DNA of 64,000 nt from Polyodon spathula (GCF_017654505.1 NC_054559.1:19222792-19286791), one strand, 5' to 3'; positions 1 to 13,050 are shown, counted from the stretch's first letter. Numbers and translations are program-made. The notes: generated by a model not told the origin, from the sequence alone.

Positions 1-3000
1 GCTGGTGTTTTCTGTAAGAAGAAACCTTTCTCCTTTTTATTATAACTCCATGTTTGTCTCCTTTGGTCTCCTTTTCTTTACTTGGTAATTTGATAGCTTT
101 TACTGTAATGTAGTATAAATTTAAATGAATATTTGCACATCCAAAAACTCTTTTCCCAGCACTAACTGTTTTATATGCATTGCATGTTACACCAAACTCA
201 AGACCAGTGCAATAAACATGTGCAGTATACATAAAGTAAATAACTTAATTTCAAATATGTGAAAAACTATAAAATAGGCAAGCAGGGGGGAAATGTCTGT
301 AAACTATTTTTAACACTACGTGTTCTTGAAACTGTGCAAATAAGATTGTCTTCCTGCAACCTTGCAACGCAGCTGTATAATAAATTAGACTGTTTACTGT
401 TTTAAATGTGGCTCGGGTTTTATTACATTTTTGTGGTCGTCCTTTTAATCTTTAATGAAGCGCAGTCGCCCCCAAGGGGGGAGAGAGAGAGGAGAGAGAG
501 AGAGAGAGAGAGATGCAGAGGCAGGCACCCACAAGGTTGCTGTTTTCAAGTGGTGCCAGGTGATTTATCTTGGCATGCCAGTGTGGTTGTGCACTGACCC
601 GTACCGGTCAGCCGCCTGGCACTTCGTTCGATCAGTTTAGGATCCTCACTGATGACACCCCACTATAATGGGATGTGAGGGAGGCTGGATGGGAGAGCGC
701 GTCTGTGTTTAGCCTCTGCCTGACTGCATCACCAGCCTGTCAGGTGGTTGCCAGGATTTCAAAGCCTGTCCCTTTTGATACCGTCTGAATTTTCCTAACT
801 AATTATCTGTTTTGTTAACCCAAGATGTGGGCTGTCAAATAAACATTTGGCAATTTGCATTGCAAACGTATGATTTCAGAGGGCATATCAGTTAGTAGCG
901 CTCCCCCCTCACTGCACCAGTAGTGGTACATTTATTTCATACAACCTCATTCACAAATTCAGACTGGTTTGCAGGCTTGCTCAAAACCAAAAAAGTACAT
1001 GCATTGTGGTAAGACGTTTCCTTGAGCTTGAAACCTGGTCATCTCTTCAGCTAAAACTCCCTTCGGGGAATGTTGTGAGGGTCCCTGAGATGCTGGAAAA
1101 ACAAAATATACCTTGCTGGGTTATACCAAGGGGAATTTCAGCTAATGTTAACCTTGGCTGTACTTCGTCATATACCACTATTACAGTGCTAATGATTACT
1201 TGCAGTGGAGCTGTCCCATGCGGTCCCAGGCAGCAGCACTGGTAATTGATGTTCCAGTGGCTTTACGAGCTGGTTCTTGGATACAGTGCCCTTGATTGCT
1301 CTGTTTTGGCAGAGGCGCTTGCTCTGCAAAACGTCTACATGCATATTAATGAGGTTTTTAAGACTTCCTCTTTCCCCAACATGTATAAGTGGTCACTTTC
1401 GTATTATTAATGAGTCTCTGTTAACTGCATTCTTCCGCAGCAGCCCTCTGTGCATTGTAGAAAAGACAACCTTGTTGACAGTTCATTTTCTTTACAGTGT
1501 AGGGGTGCAAGCTTTCTACCAACCCCCCCACCTTGCACAAATCTGCTTTATTTTTGTATTGCAGAAATATAATATTAGATATCTCATTTTCAAACACTGT
1601 TAAACTTTTCTTATTCTCCAAAAGGATATTTAACACTGCCCCTAGGTCCCCTTTTTAAAAACCAAACCATTTAAAAGTTATTCCCTACGAGCAAAAGTTT
1701 TCAATACGTTCAAAGCAATAGCAAAAAAAAAAAAAGGTTCTTGCCCAATTGACAAGGCGATGGCAAAAAACATTTGCATTTGTAAGCCAAAGTGTCATGA
1801 CTTTTCTCATTTTAAATGGTTTTTATATAAAAAGCAGGTGATTTCAGGCGGATTCCATTTCGTTTTTAGCACTTGGACAGAGAGAGAGAGAGAGAGAGAA
1901 AGAGAAAGCAGGGAAGCATTTAAAACTGAACATTTTGAGGAATGCAGCAGTATTCTACACATACACTGTTCGACCTGCGCACTGTGAAATATGAAATGCC
2001 AGCCATCAAAAAAAGGATGAGCTAAAGAAACCAGCTTTCAGGAGAGTTTTTCAATTACCCCTGTGGCACCTTCTATTCACAGCATCGCTTACAAGACTGG
2101 TTACGAAAGCCTGGGCGCGCGAATGCACTGGTTTTGCATTAAACTTTCTTGAAGCGTGCTCTTGTTATCCGCCCAAACCCATTCCCTCCTCTCTGATCTG
2201 TATGAAGCAGGGTGTTAGAGGGCAGGCACAGCTCTTGACTGTAACGATTAGCCCCTAAGTCTGATGGTGACTAATTCCTATGGACACAATGGCATTTAAT
2301 GAGGCGTGCAGTCTGTGTAGCAGTGGATAACTTTTTTTGAAAGCTGCCTTTCGCTAGGTGTATAGCCTGTAGATCAATTTGAGATCTATTTTTATATAAA
2401 GAAGCAAGCTAGGCTATTGTAAATAATCAAACTTCACTTCAGTGGCCCGCTTGCCCTTTCCATTGGTTTGTCATTCATCTTGGAATGTGGGCTCAAAAGA
2501 ATTTTCCATCTATTTGACCCTTTTTTTTTGCTATGGTTTGCCATGATTTTTTTTTTATTTCTTATATAAATAAGCTTGACCCTACTTCAGTGCTTTACCA
2601 TGCTTTCAATGCTTTATTACACTTTGCTATGTTTTTGGTATGGGAGACTTTTTTCTAAAGGTAACCACACTATATAATGAAATAGTCCGTGTGTTTGCTT
2701 CTATTTCAGCATGATAAACCCAGCCCTAGATAGGGAAACATTTACATTTGTCACATTTCATATTTAGTGAAATGACTTGCCTACCTGTGCTCCCAGCTAA
2801 TTGACGACCATCCAACATATTAAACCAGTACGCGGTATATGAGATCCGCTGTTGACATCGTTAATATTCCCTTGTCAAGGAAAGAGCCTGCAGATTCTCC
2901 ACACTGGAAATGTGCATCGGCAAGCAGGAAGAAGAGCCAACCCCACACGTTGGCATTAGGTATTCTCTTTGAAAAGGGCTGGAGAGACCTGGAGCTCTAA

Positions 3001-3800
3001 ATAATAGATGGTGTCAGGGCTTTAGGGGCTAAATTAAACCTTGAAATCCATCCGGAGTGAATTATAGCAGTTTATAACAGGTGAAACTCTGCTGTGAGCA
3101 CCGTTGTAAGTCTTTGCTATTCGACATCAGTATCTGACAGGGTTGTTTTTGTTATGAAAGGCTTGAACTTGGGGGAGTGGGGGGCACTGTTTGCTCCTGT
3201 AACCCCTATAGTCCTTTCGCTTGTCATTTCTCAGTTATCATTCCCAAGCTTTTACCATAGTGATCTGTGCTCTAATCTACTATGTTGCTGTCCTTCCTGC
3301 GCTTCTACTCTGGCATATCAAAAGGTGCACTGATCGTTCTCTGAACTTATCACAGACTATTGGAAATGCACGTTACCTGGTAAAAGCGCCTGGGGTCGCG
3401 TATATTACGGAGAAGCTACGTCTTGGTTGTTCCCTACCATTGCTATCTCATTTTTATCTTGGCGAAAGCCGAGTCCAATGTTAGCATGAAGTAAATAACA
3501 GCTACTCCTCGTGTAATAAAAATCAATTGCACGTTTTGGATTTGGGTATAAATGCTGCACGAAGACCCTCTATACGCGAGTGCACTGGTTTTTAAGCGAC
3601 TCCTTGCATCAGGAATGCACCGATCCCTTTTAAACAACAGATTTAATACAATGTTTAACATATAAAAGCCAGTAGTGTGTAATTGAAATTCTTAATCATA
3701 ACGCCGCTCTATAACATGCTCTGTAGCTGCATATCAGCAGATCGTTACTAAAGGCGTGTCCCTCTGTCTTTAACCCCTTGCCATCTGTTTTGCATTCCAG
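1..3800. other. KDM4B intron (3' part), upstream of first visible exon
   Basis: No exon is supported here. The stretch is AT-rich intron that ends in the polypyrimidine/AG acceptor before 3801. It contains one arm of a long inverted repeat (478-1072), GA microsatellites around 478-514 and 1878-1910, and A- and T-runs near 1720 and 2520-2560. The short open frames are chance frames or read through simple repeats. Confidence 0.7.
478..1072 (+). repeat. Left arm of near-identical 0.59-kb inverted repeat
   Basis: This segment is repeated in reverse complement at 14982-15568. By eye the arms differ at very few bases: one is near the GGATCC site at 641, another in CTTCGGGG versus TTTGGGG at the inner end, and the GA tract differs in length. 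One end is a (GA)n tract with the same AGGAG interruption in both copies; the other stops abruptly after GGGGAATG. No coding potential or target-site duplication is visible. It may be a young dispersed repeat (retroelement end or unclassified element) or a local inverted duplication. Confidence 0.9.
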
Positions 3801-3904
3801 GGTTTTTCCCGGGAAGTTCCCAGGGATGTGACGCCTTCTTGCGGCACAAGATGACGCTGATCTCACCCTCCATACTGAAGAAGTACGGGATTCCTTTTGA
3901 TCGG
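3801..3904 (+). CDS. KDM4B: KDM4B exon: JmjC core with zinc ligands Cys/His
   Basis: First coding exon visible in the window. It begins after the acceptor TTTTGCATTCCAG with the last two bases of a split Gly codon and ends at a complete Arg codon before GTAAGT. The product reads [18 protein letters not shown] and continues to KKYGIPFDR. In KDM4A numbering the Cys of QGC is C234 and the His of FLRH is H240, two of the four ligands of the structural zinc that is peculiar to KDM4 enzymes; the other two lie in the exon at 24582. K241 is also present. The iron-binding HxE pair and the 2-oxoglutarate lysine would be encoded upstream, outside the window. A SINE starts 75 bp after the donor. Confidence 0.96.
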
Positions 3905-3978
3905 GTAAGTCTGCCGAGCAGCAGTGAACGCAATACTTAATGGGCTCCTGGGAATGCTCTTAATCTTTATTTTTAAGT

Positions 3979-4430
3979 TACTTTTTTTTTTTTATGTAGT
4001 CATCGCCAACGGTTTTTACCCCAGTTTTCTCCCCAGTTTGGAATGTCCAATTATTGTTTTTATCCTGGTTCACCGCTGCAAACCCCAGGCACCTCGGGGA
4101 CACGGAGGCTGAACACTCGTCCTCCGATATGTGTTCCTGTCAATCCTGCCAGCGAAGCCAGCAGACCCTTAGTGCCGGAGGACAACACAGATCTGAATGG
4201 CTCCACTGCAGACCCGCAGGCGTCCTGTCGGCCGCGGGTTGCTGGTGAACAGTGGATTGCCCTAAGCCCTCCCTACCCGGGCGGCGCTCGGCCAATTGTG
4301 CGCCACCCCCTTGGGAACCCCCGGTCACGGTCGGCAATGACATAGGCTGGATTTGAACCTGCGATCTCCAGGCTATAGGGTGCATCCTGCACTCCACGCA
4401 GAGAGCAATTAGTGGATGTGCCCCACTGTG
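3979..4430 (-). repeat. tRNA-derived SINE with poly(A) tail
   Basis: Read on the minus strand, the element starts near 4430. It carries a perfect pol III B box, GGTTCAAATCC, at about 4349-4359 and the segment GCAGGATGCACCCTATAGC that it shares with the copy at 7962-8150. It continues through a GC-rich body and an AATTGGACATTCC/ACTGGGG tail typical of fish SINEs, and finishes in a poly(A) run (plus-strand T run at about 3981-3992). Length is about 450 bp. The base composition is far richer in CpG than the surrounding intron. The exact 5' end is uncertain. Confidence 0.75.
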
Positions 4431-4895
4431 AGTTACTTTTAATTGCATTATGCCAGGTTTAAGGCTGAAAATGCTGTTTGCTTCAACTATACTCGTACAA
4501 AAACCTGTACTTCCAAAACTGTGAATACTTTGCATCTTCTGTTCAAACTGCATGCATTGACTGCTTTGGTGAAATCTTTTGATGTAGTTTTGTATCTAGT
4601 TTCTGTTGTGACAGATCAGTGGTATTATAAAGCATGTTAGAAATCTTGCAGTTTTTTTCTAAGCATTTCCATGGAGCTAGCTTTACAGGAGAGATGGGGG
4701 GGGGGGGGGGGGTGTGCCGCTGTGCAAGACATGATTAATGAGACAGAAAAATCACAACTGAGAAAAAGCACGAAAATAATTAGGTTTGATTTCAAACGTA
4801 ATGATTTTACTTTCAAAAGCTGATAGAGGGTGGATACAAAAAAAAAAGGTTTTCTACCAAATTCTGTATCACCTGAGATGAAAAAAAAACAAAAC

Positions 4896-4931
<36 letters not shown>

Positions 4932-6057
4932 TGCTGTTCTGAGCGGCTTCCCAGCAGTGAAACTCCAGCAGACCGAATGTGTCCCAGCAGTGAAACTCCC
5001 TACAGACTTGAAAGGCAGTAACCAGTCTGTTCCTTTAAAACAGCAGCTAACCCTGAAATATCAGCCTGTTTAAGATTCCGTCATTGACAAAGCAAACGGA
5101 ATAAACTTGATGCAAAAGAGGGCAACTTTGTTATAATGTATTTATTAATTTGCTTAAAGGAAGGACGACTTTTCAGGATGCACAGACTGTACAGATCACA
5201 GCTCTGTCTACAATGCCTGCAGTGTTGTGTTGTTGTCTCTGCAGCACTGCTAACTTACTGATGAGAGCGAGGAAGAGGGGGAGGAGCTTGTTCCTGGCAC
5301 AAGGCAAAAGTTATTTACTGTACGGCACCCAACGTGAAAAGTTACTGCCAGGATAAGGGTCAGTTCATGTTTATCAATTCCAATTCCCTTTTAATTGATT
5401 CCAACACATCAGTGATTAAAATTGCAATTGAGGTTTCTGTTTTAAAGTGAGCTTCTCACCGTGGCAACAAAAAATGACTGAAATTGAAGTCAATTAAATT
5501 GGCTTCAAATGAATGCAGTTGACCAATCACAACCACGATGTCTCCTAAAATATTCAGATTCCTTTGAAGGAAGCAATCAATTTTTAGAAAGGGATTGGAA
5601 TTGAGAAACAGGTTCTAATCCAAAGTTCCCTAGAAGATTTTCCCTACTCCACATAAACAGGTACACTATCTTCAACAGACTGAGATACCAATTACTATTC
5701 GACTAACCTTACAGATTGGATGGCTGCGGCAGCCCTGTGGGTCCTTCTGCAGTCATTTTAAGAGCTACTGCATGCAGATTAGCCAAATTCATCACAGCTG
5801 GTAATAAGTAATAATAAACTTTAGTCAGGCTGTGCATTCCAATGCCTAAAGGTGAAAAAATGGTATAGTAGAAAGGACAGTTTAAACCTCTTTACAAAGA
5901 AGACAAGGACTAAATGTCCTGATGCCATTTCACACTGAATCCATCATCCATTGTATAGGCATGACTGCATCTCTGAGTGCCCACTGTTCCAGGGTGTTTT
6001 GAGTGAGAGAATTATTTATCCCCAGCCATTGCTGCACTACAATTCACCTGAGGCCTG

Positions 6058-6113
6058 CCATGCAGGTAGTGACCAGGGCCAGTCTTGCTTAGCTTCCAAG
6101 ACCGGACAAGATC
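6058..6113 (-). repeat. 5S rRNA-like segment (SINE3-type head or 5S pseudogene)
   Basis: On the minus strand the sequence reads GATCTTGTCCGGTCTTGG, then AAGCTAAGCAAGACTGG and CCCTGGTCACTACC, ending GCATGG. This follows the central 5S rRNA region, which contains the internal pol III promoter (box A around AGCTAAGC, box C around CCTGGTTAGTAC), with roughly four in five positions matching by eye. The 5' and 3' ends of a full 5S gene are not recognisable, so it is not a functional 5S gene. It may be the head of a 5S-derived SINE or a pseudogene fragment. Confidence 0.7.
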
Positions 6114-7961
6114 AGAAACCAAACAGGTATGAACTAAGCTTGCCTTCATCCATAATCTTGCAATACCACCTTTTATATTGGTCATTCAAGTAAATGCAAA
6201 AACTACTTTGAGGAGGGAGGGGCTCAAGTTGGACAACTTTTAAACGTATTGGTACGTTGTTTCGGGTGATTTAAACAATGCTTGGCATTGCGTTGACTCT
6301 AACCATCACGAGGACCAAGCAAAACGTGAAGGCTTCTTTTTAAAACCAGATTTCTGATCACCTCCTGCATGGATAAGCTTCCCGAGCAGCTCTCGTTGTC
6401 GTGCTGTGAACTAAAAGAAAAAAAAAATCATATTCTTTTCTTTCTCTGTCTGCAATTCCTAGGAGGACAGGATAAAAATCTGATTCATGCATCTATCCAC
6501 CACTCTCAGCTTCTTATAATGAGCTAGCCTTCAAATGAGCTGGAGCGGTTCTAGATGGAACTGCTATGACTTTATTTTCCACGATGGGTCCATCAGCCAG
6601 TAGTGGTGAAAATGGCACTATACTGGAAGTGCTGTACACATGGCTTTGAAACTAGTACCCTGCTAGCCCGTGCAATTTTGTGTTGAAATGTCTGTGTTCC
6701 CTGCTAACTGGGGCAGAAAAAAGTCTGGCCCAGACCGAACCACAGTTCTGGCACTTGCAGATGAAACAGTAGCTCAATAAATATTGTACAAGCAAACGTG
6801 TTTCCAGAAACTTGTTTTGAAGGAGAAATTGTTTAAAGAAATGGGAAAACTGTTTCCAACAGTCAACCTGGGTTCTGCTTTTTCATGGAAAGAGACTTTG
6901 GGAATGTGATGCAAGATTGCAACATTTGCCAAAGATGACTTGGGTGGACAGCCTGCTTAAATATATCCTTGTATTGATATGTTCAGTAGCTGACAGAACT
7001 GTAGTCTCCTCATGTTTCTTGAAAATGTTTCAAGACTTAGATGACAACTAAATTGCCACTTGAAGTGCTCTAATATTGTACATACGGTCTCTTGATCTAA
7101 GCGATCACCTGCTCTTACGTGAACTGCAGTTTTTCTTTCTTTCTTTCATTTTTCCAGCAGCCTATCAATTTCCTATTGGCATCTCTTTCCTCAAACTTGA
7201 AACATCAATTTATGTAATCAAGCTAATTGTATTTACATTTAGAAGGAGAGAAAAAAAGATAAAGAAAGCGATCGATAAGAGGGAGCTTTTAATAATTAAA
7301 AACGTGTATTTCTGTAATCTGCTATTGATTTTGTTCATTCTACTCGCTTGGGTGGCTGGCAGGAAAGTTAGTAAATTGTCCTGCGAGTCCAGTGACTGGC
7401 AGCTACTGGCTGTAGCTTTGCTTTAACAATGATTACTTGTTTGTACTGTCTATCCATCATGGGAGGCGATTCTTAATGCAGTGCTAGTGCTTTATTGACA
7501 AGGCTGACAGTTGGAGGGAGGCTTGCTATGTTGAGTGGTCTGGCTTATCTTTGCTCGCCTGTTTTGAATGACTTTACCACCGTGGATGTTTTTTGACAAC
7601 CAGGGATGTTCCCAGTTCTGTCAAAGGTGTTTAACTGTGGTTCTCTCTGGCCTTTACACTATTAGTAACAGTTTGAGGTACGACCAGGTTCCTAATCGAA
7701 TATCAGACAGGCAATAATCGATGCGTTGAGAATAATTCTCATTGGGAAGCTTTACAAGATAAGTGTACTCTTCAGAAAGCCTTGAAATGAAATCTGTGCA
7801 ATCGAAAAAGCTATTAAATGAAGAATAGCTTTGGCCTAGCACTGTGGGAGGAAAGCAGGTGTTACTGGTCAGCGAGCTGCGTGAAGCTCCAAACTTGGCA
7901 GCATTGATTTAAACAATCGACAGATGTCTGAGGCTGAGAAATAAAGCAGTCAACAGTCAAA

Positions 7962-8150
7962 TCATGGTGCTCCCAAGGGGCGCATCTGGTAAAGTCACTG
8001 CGCCCGGTGTGCAGGATGCGCCCTATAGCTTGGAGATCGCCGTTTCGAATCCAAGCTATGCCGCTGCTGACCATAGGCGTGAGTTCCCAGAGGGGGGTGG
8101 CACACAATTCCAAAGGTGTCACCCAGCCTTGGAGCCAACACATCCGAACT
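7962..8150 (+). repeat. tRNA-derived SINE, second copy (truncated)
   Basis: It has a promoter-like head: an A-box-like region around CATCTGGTAAAGTCAC (7983-7998) and a B box GTTTCGAATCC (8042-8052), one base from consensus. It shares GCAGGATGCGCCCTATAGC and the following GGAGATCGC with the minus-strand copy at 3979-4430, and a matching CCCAGAGGGGGGTGGC/CACAATT segment downstream. The long body and poly(A) tail of the other copy are missing, so this one looks truncated or represents an older subfamily. Confidence 0.7.
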
Positions 8151-9412
8151 GTTCAAGATGAGAAAGCTGCTAGTAACGATGTATTCACACCATGCACGAT
8201 GCGATGATAGTCCTGTTGTAAAAGGATTGCAGTTTTATAATGATTGGGAAATAAGGTAGCAGGAGGTGAAAAGGAATATCAAGTTAGTAAATGCCATTTG
8301 TAACCGAATTTTCTGTTATTTTACAAATCCACAAAGAAAAACAGAATGCATGGTGTCAATTTCACCCTCCCATTACTTCACCTTGCAAAGAAAATTAGTG
8401 TGTGTTTCTTGCTCCTGAACAGCTCAATTTTCTCTAATAAAATGAAATTGAGAAGCTTGTGACCTGAATGTTCAATTTGGCCCCCATTTGCCAAAGTCTT
8501 GACTTTTGAGTACGGAGAAAGGGACATAAAAGCATTCTCAGGTTGAAAGCAACAAAGCACCTGGTGTATTTAACTCATCAAAAGTATAGCTAAGCTGCCT
8601 GTTGTCTTCCAATTTTTCAGTGTTTTTATAGTTTTAGATGGATACTCAATTGATAATATTAATGCAAACTGAAAAAAAAATCCCTGTTTCAGTGGTGACT
8701 TTACATTTTTTATGCACTGCCCCCCCCCCCCCCCCCCCCATTTTTATATTTCGTAACATTGAGGTTGGGTGGGTTTTCCACAGTGCTGTAAAATGCTCTA
8801 AAAAAAAAAAAAAAAAAAAATCGAACAGTGGCTGCTGGCTCGTCAAGCAGACGTTTTCGGCTGTTGCCTTCAATGTGGTGGCACTAGCTAAATCATTCTG
8901 GCTCGACTGTTATCTATAAGTTGCACTCATAGATATCCCATTTGTAAAGGAGAAGGTGCAAACCCTTCTCAAAAGCTTGGTGCTGTAAGTCTGTATCGGT
9001 ATGAGAAAGGGGATGTAGGAGCTTGTAAGGCCATGCATCTGATGTTAACTCAAGCAGGTAAGAGAGAGGAGCAGTGCTGAACAAGCTCTATCCGACACCC
9101 TTATCGTCCTAGGTGCTTCACAAGGGGTTTCGGAGCTATTGCAACTATTTCTTTGTCCCATTTATTAACAGATTTTGCTCAGGTAAAATTAAGTTGGAAG
9201 TCAGCTGTACACAGAAATGCGTGCGTACTTGAGTTTTACACAGTCTTTTAACCACTTTACCACTGGAATATATATTAGTTATTTTTAGTTCCCTTTGGTA
9301 AAACTATAAGCAGCCAAACCATTTGTCTACTTGGGTTCGTGGAGGTTTACCTTGATGTCATTCTTCAGCGTTTTGAAGTCCTGTATGACAAGCTCCATTT
9401 CACTAGCTCTGA

Positions 9413-9673
<261 letters not shown>

Positions 9674-9996
9674 TGAAGTGTTTCTCTGAACTGACAACAG
9701 AGAGGGCTTTGCAGAACCGTTCAAACTAGCGGTAATCCAGGTGAGTTTTTTCTCTGCTTCTTGAGGGGTCAGAGATAAACTATTTCTATAAAGGACTGTG
9801 TTTAATTGGGAACATGGCCAAGAAGCAATGTGAAAACCTAGTTGATAGTCACGACGTGACATGGAATGTAACAAAACGCTGTTAAATAAAAAATTAACAA
9901 TTTTAGATATTACATTACAAACGATGTATAAATGCTTTTATTTTTGTATTGCTCAATTTTTTTTCATGACAAAACCAAATTCGACAAATGTTCCGG

Positions 9997-10070
9997 GATA
10001 GTGCTATATATATATGTGTGTGTATGTATGTATGTATGTATGTATATATATATACACACACACACACACA
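9997..10070. repeat. Compound TA/GT/TATG/CA microsatellite
   Basis: A run of TA, then GT, then repeated TATG, then TA and (CA)n. The GT half and the CA half are complementary across a central TATA block, so the tract is nearly self-complementary. The open frames reported across it are simple-repeat artefacts. Confidence 0.9.
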
Positions 10071-11003
10071 ATAGAGTGGTGCTGCATGTTCCTTTTGGAA
10101 TCAATGTGCAAACTCCATGGAAAGAATGAATGCATTCCAAAATATATACTGTATTGGAGTCTGTTATTCCACTGGAATGCGTGTCTTTCTCTCTCTTTCT
10201 CTCTGAATGTCTTTCTTGAAACCCAGCTGTTCTGAGTCACCTCTTGCATGCTGCGCTCTTGGTAAAAGCACTGCCCACTTTTTCCTCGGGGGGCATACAA
10301 ACAGTATTTACATGCTTAATAAACCTTAGCACACCAACATCAACTCTACTGGCATCTCTTGTATTACCATTTATAACCTCCTGCTGCTGCAAGACTTCAC
10401 CCCCCACCCCTGTTTTTTTTTTATTTTTATACGAGTGTGCAGTAACTCTGAATAATATGGCAGTTTTAAGATGTTATTGTTTACAGTTGATGTAAATTAG
10501 CTTAATGATTCCATTTTGTAGTCAGAATTCCACTGTGCCTCTCATAGTATTCCATTCAGATTGACTGCAAAGTTCACAAAAATGTTACAAATTATGTATA
10601 AAACTTGTTACAAGTTATTCAGCACAGCTGCAGGCCACTTTTTTTTTTGGGGGGGGGGGGGGGGGGCAGCGCGTAAGTATTGAAATTGAACAAAGAGAGA
10701 TGCTGAAGATTGTCTCGAATGATCTCATTCGGTCAAACTGTAGCCTTCGAGACACTTTAGATTATGTGAAATAATGAGTCCTGTTCACAATCGAAGAGAG
10801 AGCAGGCTGTCTGAGGAGACTTATGTAATTGGAGGCTGTTTCTTCTGGATTGACCTGTGTAATGAACCACAGGCCACTGACAGCAAGGCCTTATTAACAT
10901 GATTATGAGGAATTGGAAATCTAACTATGTATGTGCGTGTGTGATTTTATACATTTTGCACTAGACCAAGATATTTAATAAGTAAAGGATCTGAGTGAGG
11001 GAA

Positions 11004-11005
<2 letters not shown>

Positions 11006-11061
<56 letters not shown>

Positions 11062-11160
11062 TGTTTATTTAGCAGACGCCTTTAAAAACAGTACTGTATA
11101 TCAGCTTGAATCGTACAGCACCCTAAACAATATTGTATATCACCTTGAGCAAGCAGTTCT
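11006..11160. repeat. (ATT)n microsatellite joined to a fish interspersed-repeat end
   Basis: About 18 ATT units (11006-11060) run into TTTATTTAGCAGACGCCTTT, which resembles the widespread fish repeat segment TTAGCAGACGC followed by a CACCTTGAGCAAGCA-like part (about 11138-11155). This is probably a degraded dispersed element whose microsatellite tail expanded. Boundaries are approximate. Confidence 0.6.
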
Positions 11161-11472
11161 TATTTGTGATTTCTATATTTGTAAAAAAATAAAAATGAAG
11201 TCTGTTGTGTCACTAAAAAAGAAAATATAAACCAATAACTTCACATAAATAACTATGGCTTCAGTCACTGTTCCTGCTGGACCTGCAGGTGGGCACTCCT
11301 AATTAATAGCGCTCTCCTGTTGCCCTGTTAATTAGCATTAGGACTGTGAATGTATAGTGTTAATTAAAGGTCTTTGATTGAACCTAACCCAGCGATCCCC
11401 TCTGGTCCTGGCTATCATTATTAAGCCTTTGCAAGGTTAACAGCAGACTGTCTGAGAAAAACTGGAATGATT

Positions 11473-11506
<34 letters not shown>

Positions 11507-11593
11507 AAAACACAAAGCACATCGATCTTTTGCCTGCGCACAGATCTGTCTCCTAACAAAACCACCAGTCCCTCTCGCGCAGCTCAGTAAAGA

Positions 11594-11890
11594 GTGCCCC
11601 CTCTTGGTAGACTTGGTAGATTGAGGCAAGTGTACATATTCAGCCTAGAACAAAGAATTAGGGCAAAAGGAGCTGACAGTCATTTTAAGCGCAGCACAGA
11701 AACCAGTACCAGAGGACATGGTTGGAGATTTAAGTGGAGACCAAGAATGGAAAGTAGAAGGCACTACTTCACCCAGAGAGGGGTGAGAGTATGGAATGAG
11801 TTACCTAGTAATGTTGAAACTGAATCGCTGGAATCCATTCAAACCCAACTTGACAAAGTTTTGAGGTCAACCGTTCTTGTTTGCACATTT
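11594..11890 (+). pseudogene. LINE (jockey/CR1-like) reverse transcriptase C-terminal remnant
   Basis: The open frame from 11594 gives LGRLRQVYIFSLEQRI, then STRGHGWRFKWRPRM, then HYFTQRGVRVWNELPSNV and SIQTQLDKVL. The pattern RGH, some 20 residues, YFTQRxVxVWNELP, then F/IxxxLDK is the usual C-terminal end of non-LTR retrotransposon ORF2 proteins of the jockey/CR1/L2 group. No polymerase motif lies upstream, so only the last part of the ORF survives, as in 5'-truncated LINE copies. The frame past about 11890 is not element-like. Family assignment is by motif memory only. Confidence 0.55.
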
Positions 11891-13049
11891 TCTTATGTTC
11901 CCTATTCATTGGTCTACCCGGCTTTTTTAGTTTTTGTAGCTTTATGGCACAGTACGTTCGCATTGTCTGTTTTGGGAGAGGCCAAGCAGCCTGATGAAAA
12001 TCAGAAATATAATACTAATCAAACACTTTTCCCATCCTATGTTAGTTTAATTTATTCTCCTCTTTTTTTTTTTTTTTAAAACGTTTTGCTAGCAATTAAA
12101 GCCAGCCCGTACTTGAACATTTAAAAGCAATTTTGGGTCCAGCCATGTGTTCATAAACAAGTGACACCAGCAGAACGGCTTTTAGATTGAGTCGCTTTGG
12201 TTACATTGTTACACAGCCTAGCGTGAAATTACTGAACGAGTAGTGCTGACTGCTCCCAGCCAATCTGTCGCCACACAAGGAGAGCGGCACTTCGCTTCAT
12301 CTTTCCTCTTGACTTTTTTAAAAAAGGCAAACTCGCTTCTCGGATCAGGGTAGACCCGTTCAGCTTTGGGTTTCATTTACTTTTTGCATCATTTTCATTT
12401 ATCTGCACTCCACAGCTGTGCGTTTTTATTTTGTTTAGTGCATTTCTCTGACAGTAACGGGTTGATTTGATGAGCCTGCACGCTGGTGTGCCACAGCTGG
12501 ATTTTGTTATTGCATTTTACAGCACTGGAGAATCACCCAGGATTGCATCAATTACCTATCTTTACCTGGCTCTGAAATGCTTTGAGTTTGTGTGGAGAAT
12601 CTAAAGTGCATTAAACAGACTTCCTCATACTATTGAAGTCATGTGACTATCTATATATCTGTGCTCATTGCCAGGCAGTTAGGATTCTCCAGACAAGCTG
12701 AAATCAGCCTCGGAGCCAGGTTGAGAGGAAATGACCACGTGATTTTGCATTCTTCACGAAAACCACACCGTAACCCACACACACGCTCCATCTGCATGGA
12801 GACTGGGGGAGCGGGGAGCACACAGCACTTGAAATGTCATGGTATTTTAACTTGGTGTTGTAGTCATGCAAGCGGACGCATTGTTCTCTGCTATAATTGG
12901 CTGTGAAATATGGAGAGTGTAGCATCTCGCCATCTCGCACCAAATAATAAATGCCTTGAGCGTCCTCTGCGACAGTACTGCTTTTATAAAAATATAAGGG
13001 GCTACTTCATTTCTGCAGTGCCAGTTTACATACTGCTATCCCCATCTCT

Positions 13050-13050
13050 C

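Noticed and set aside
4043..4553. Overlapping frames of 100 (plus) and 137 (minus) residues
   Set aside because: They fall in the GC-rich SINE at 3979-4430; no protein similarity.
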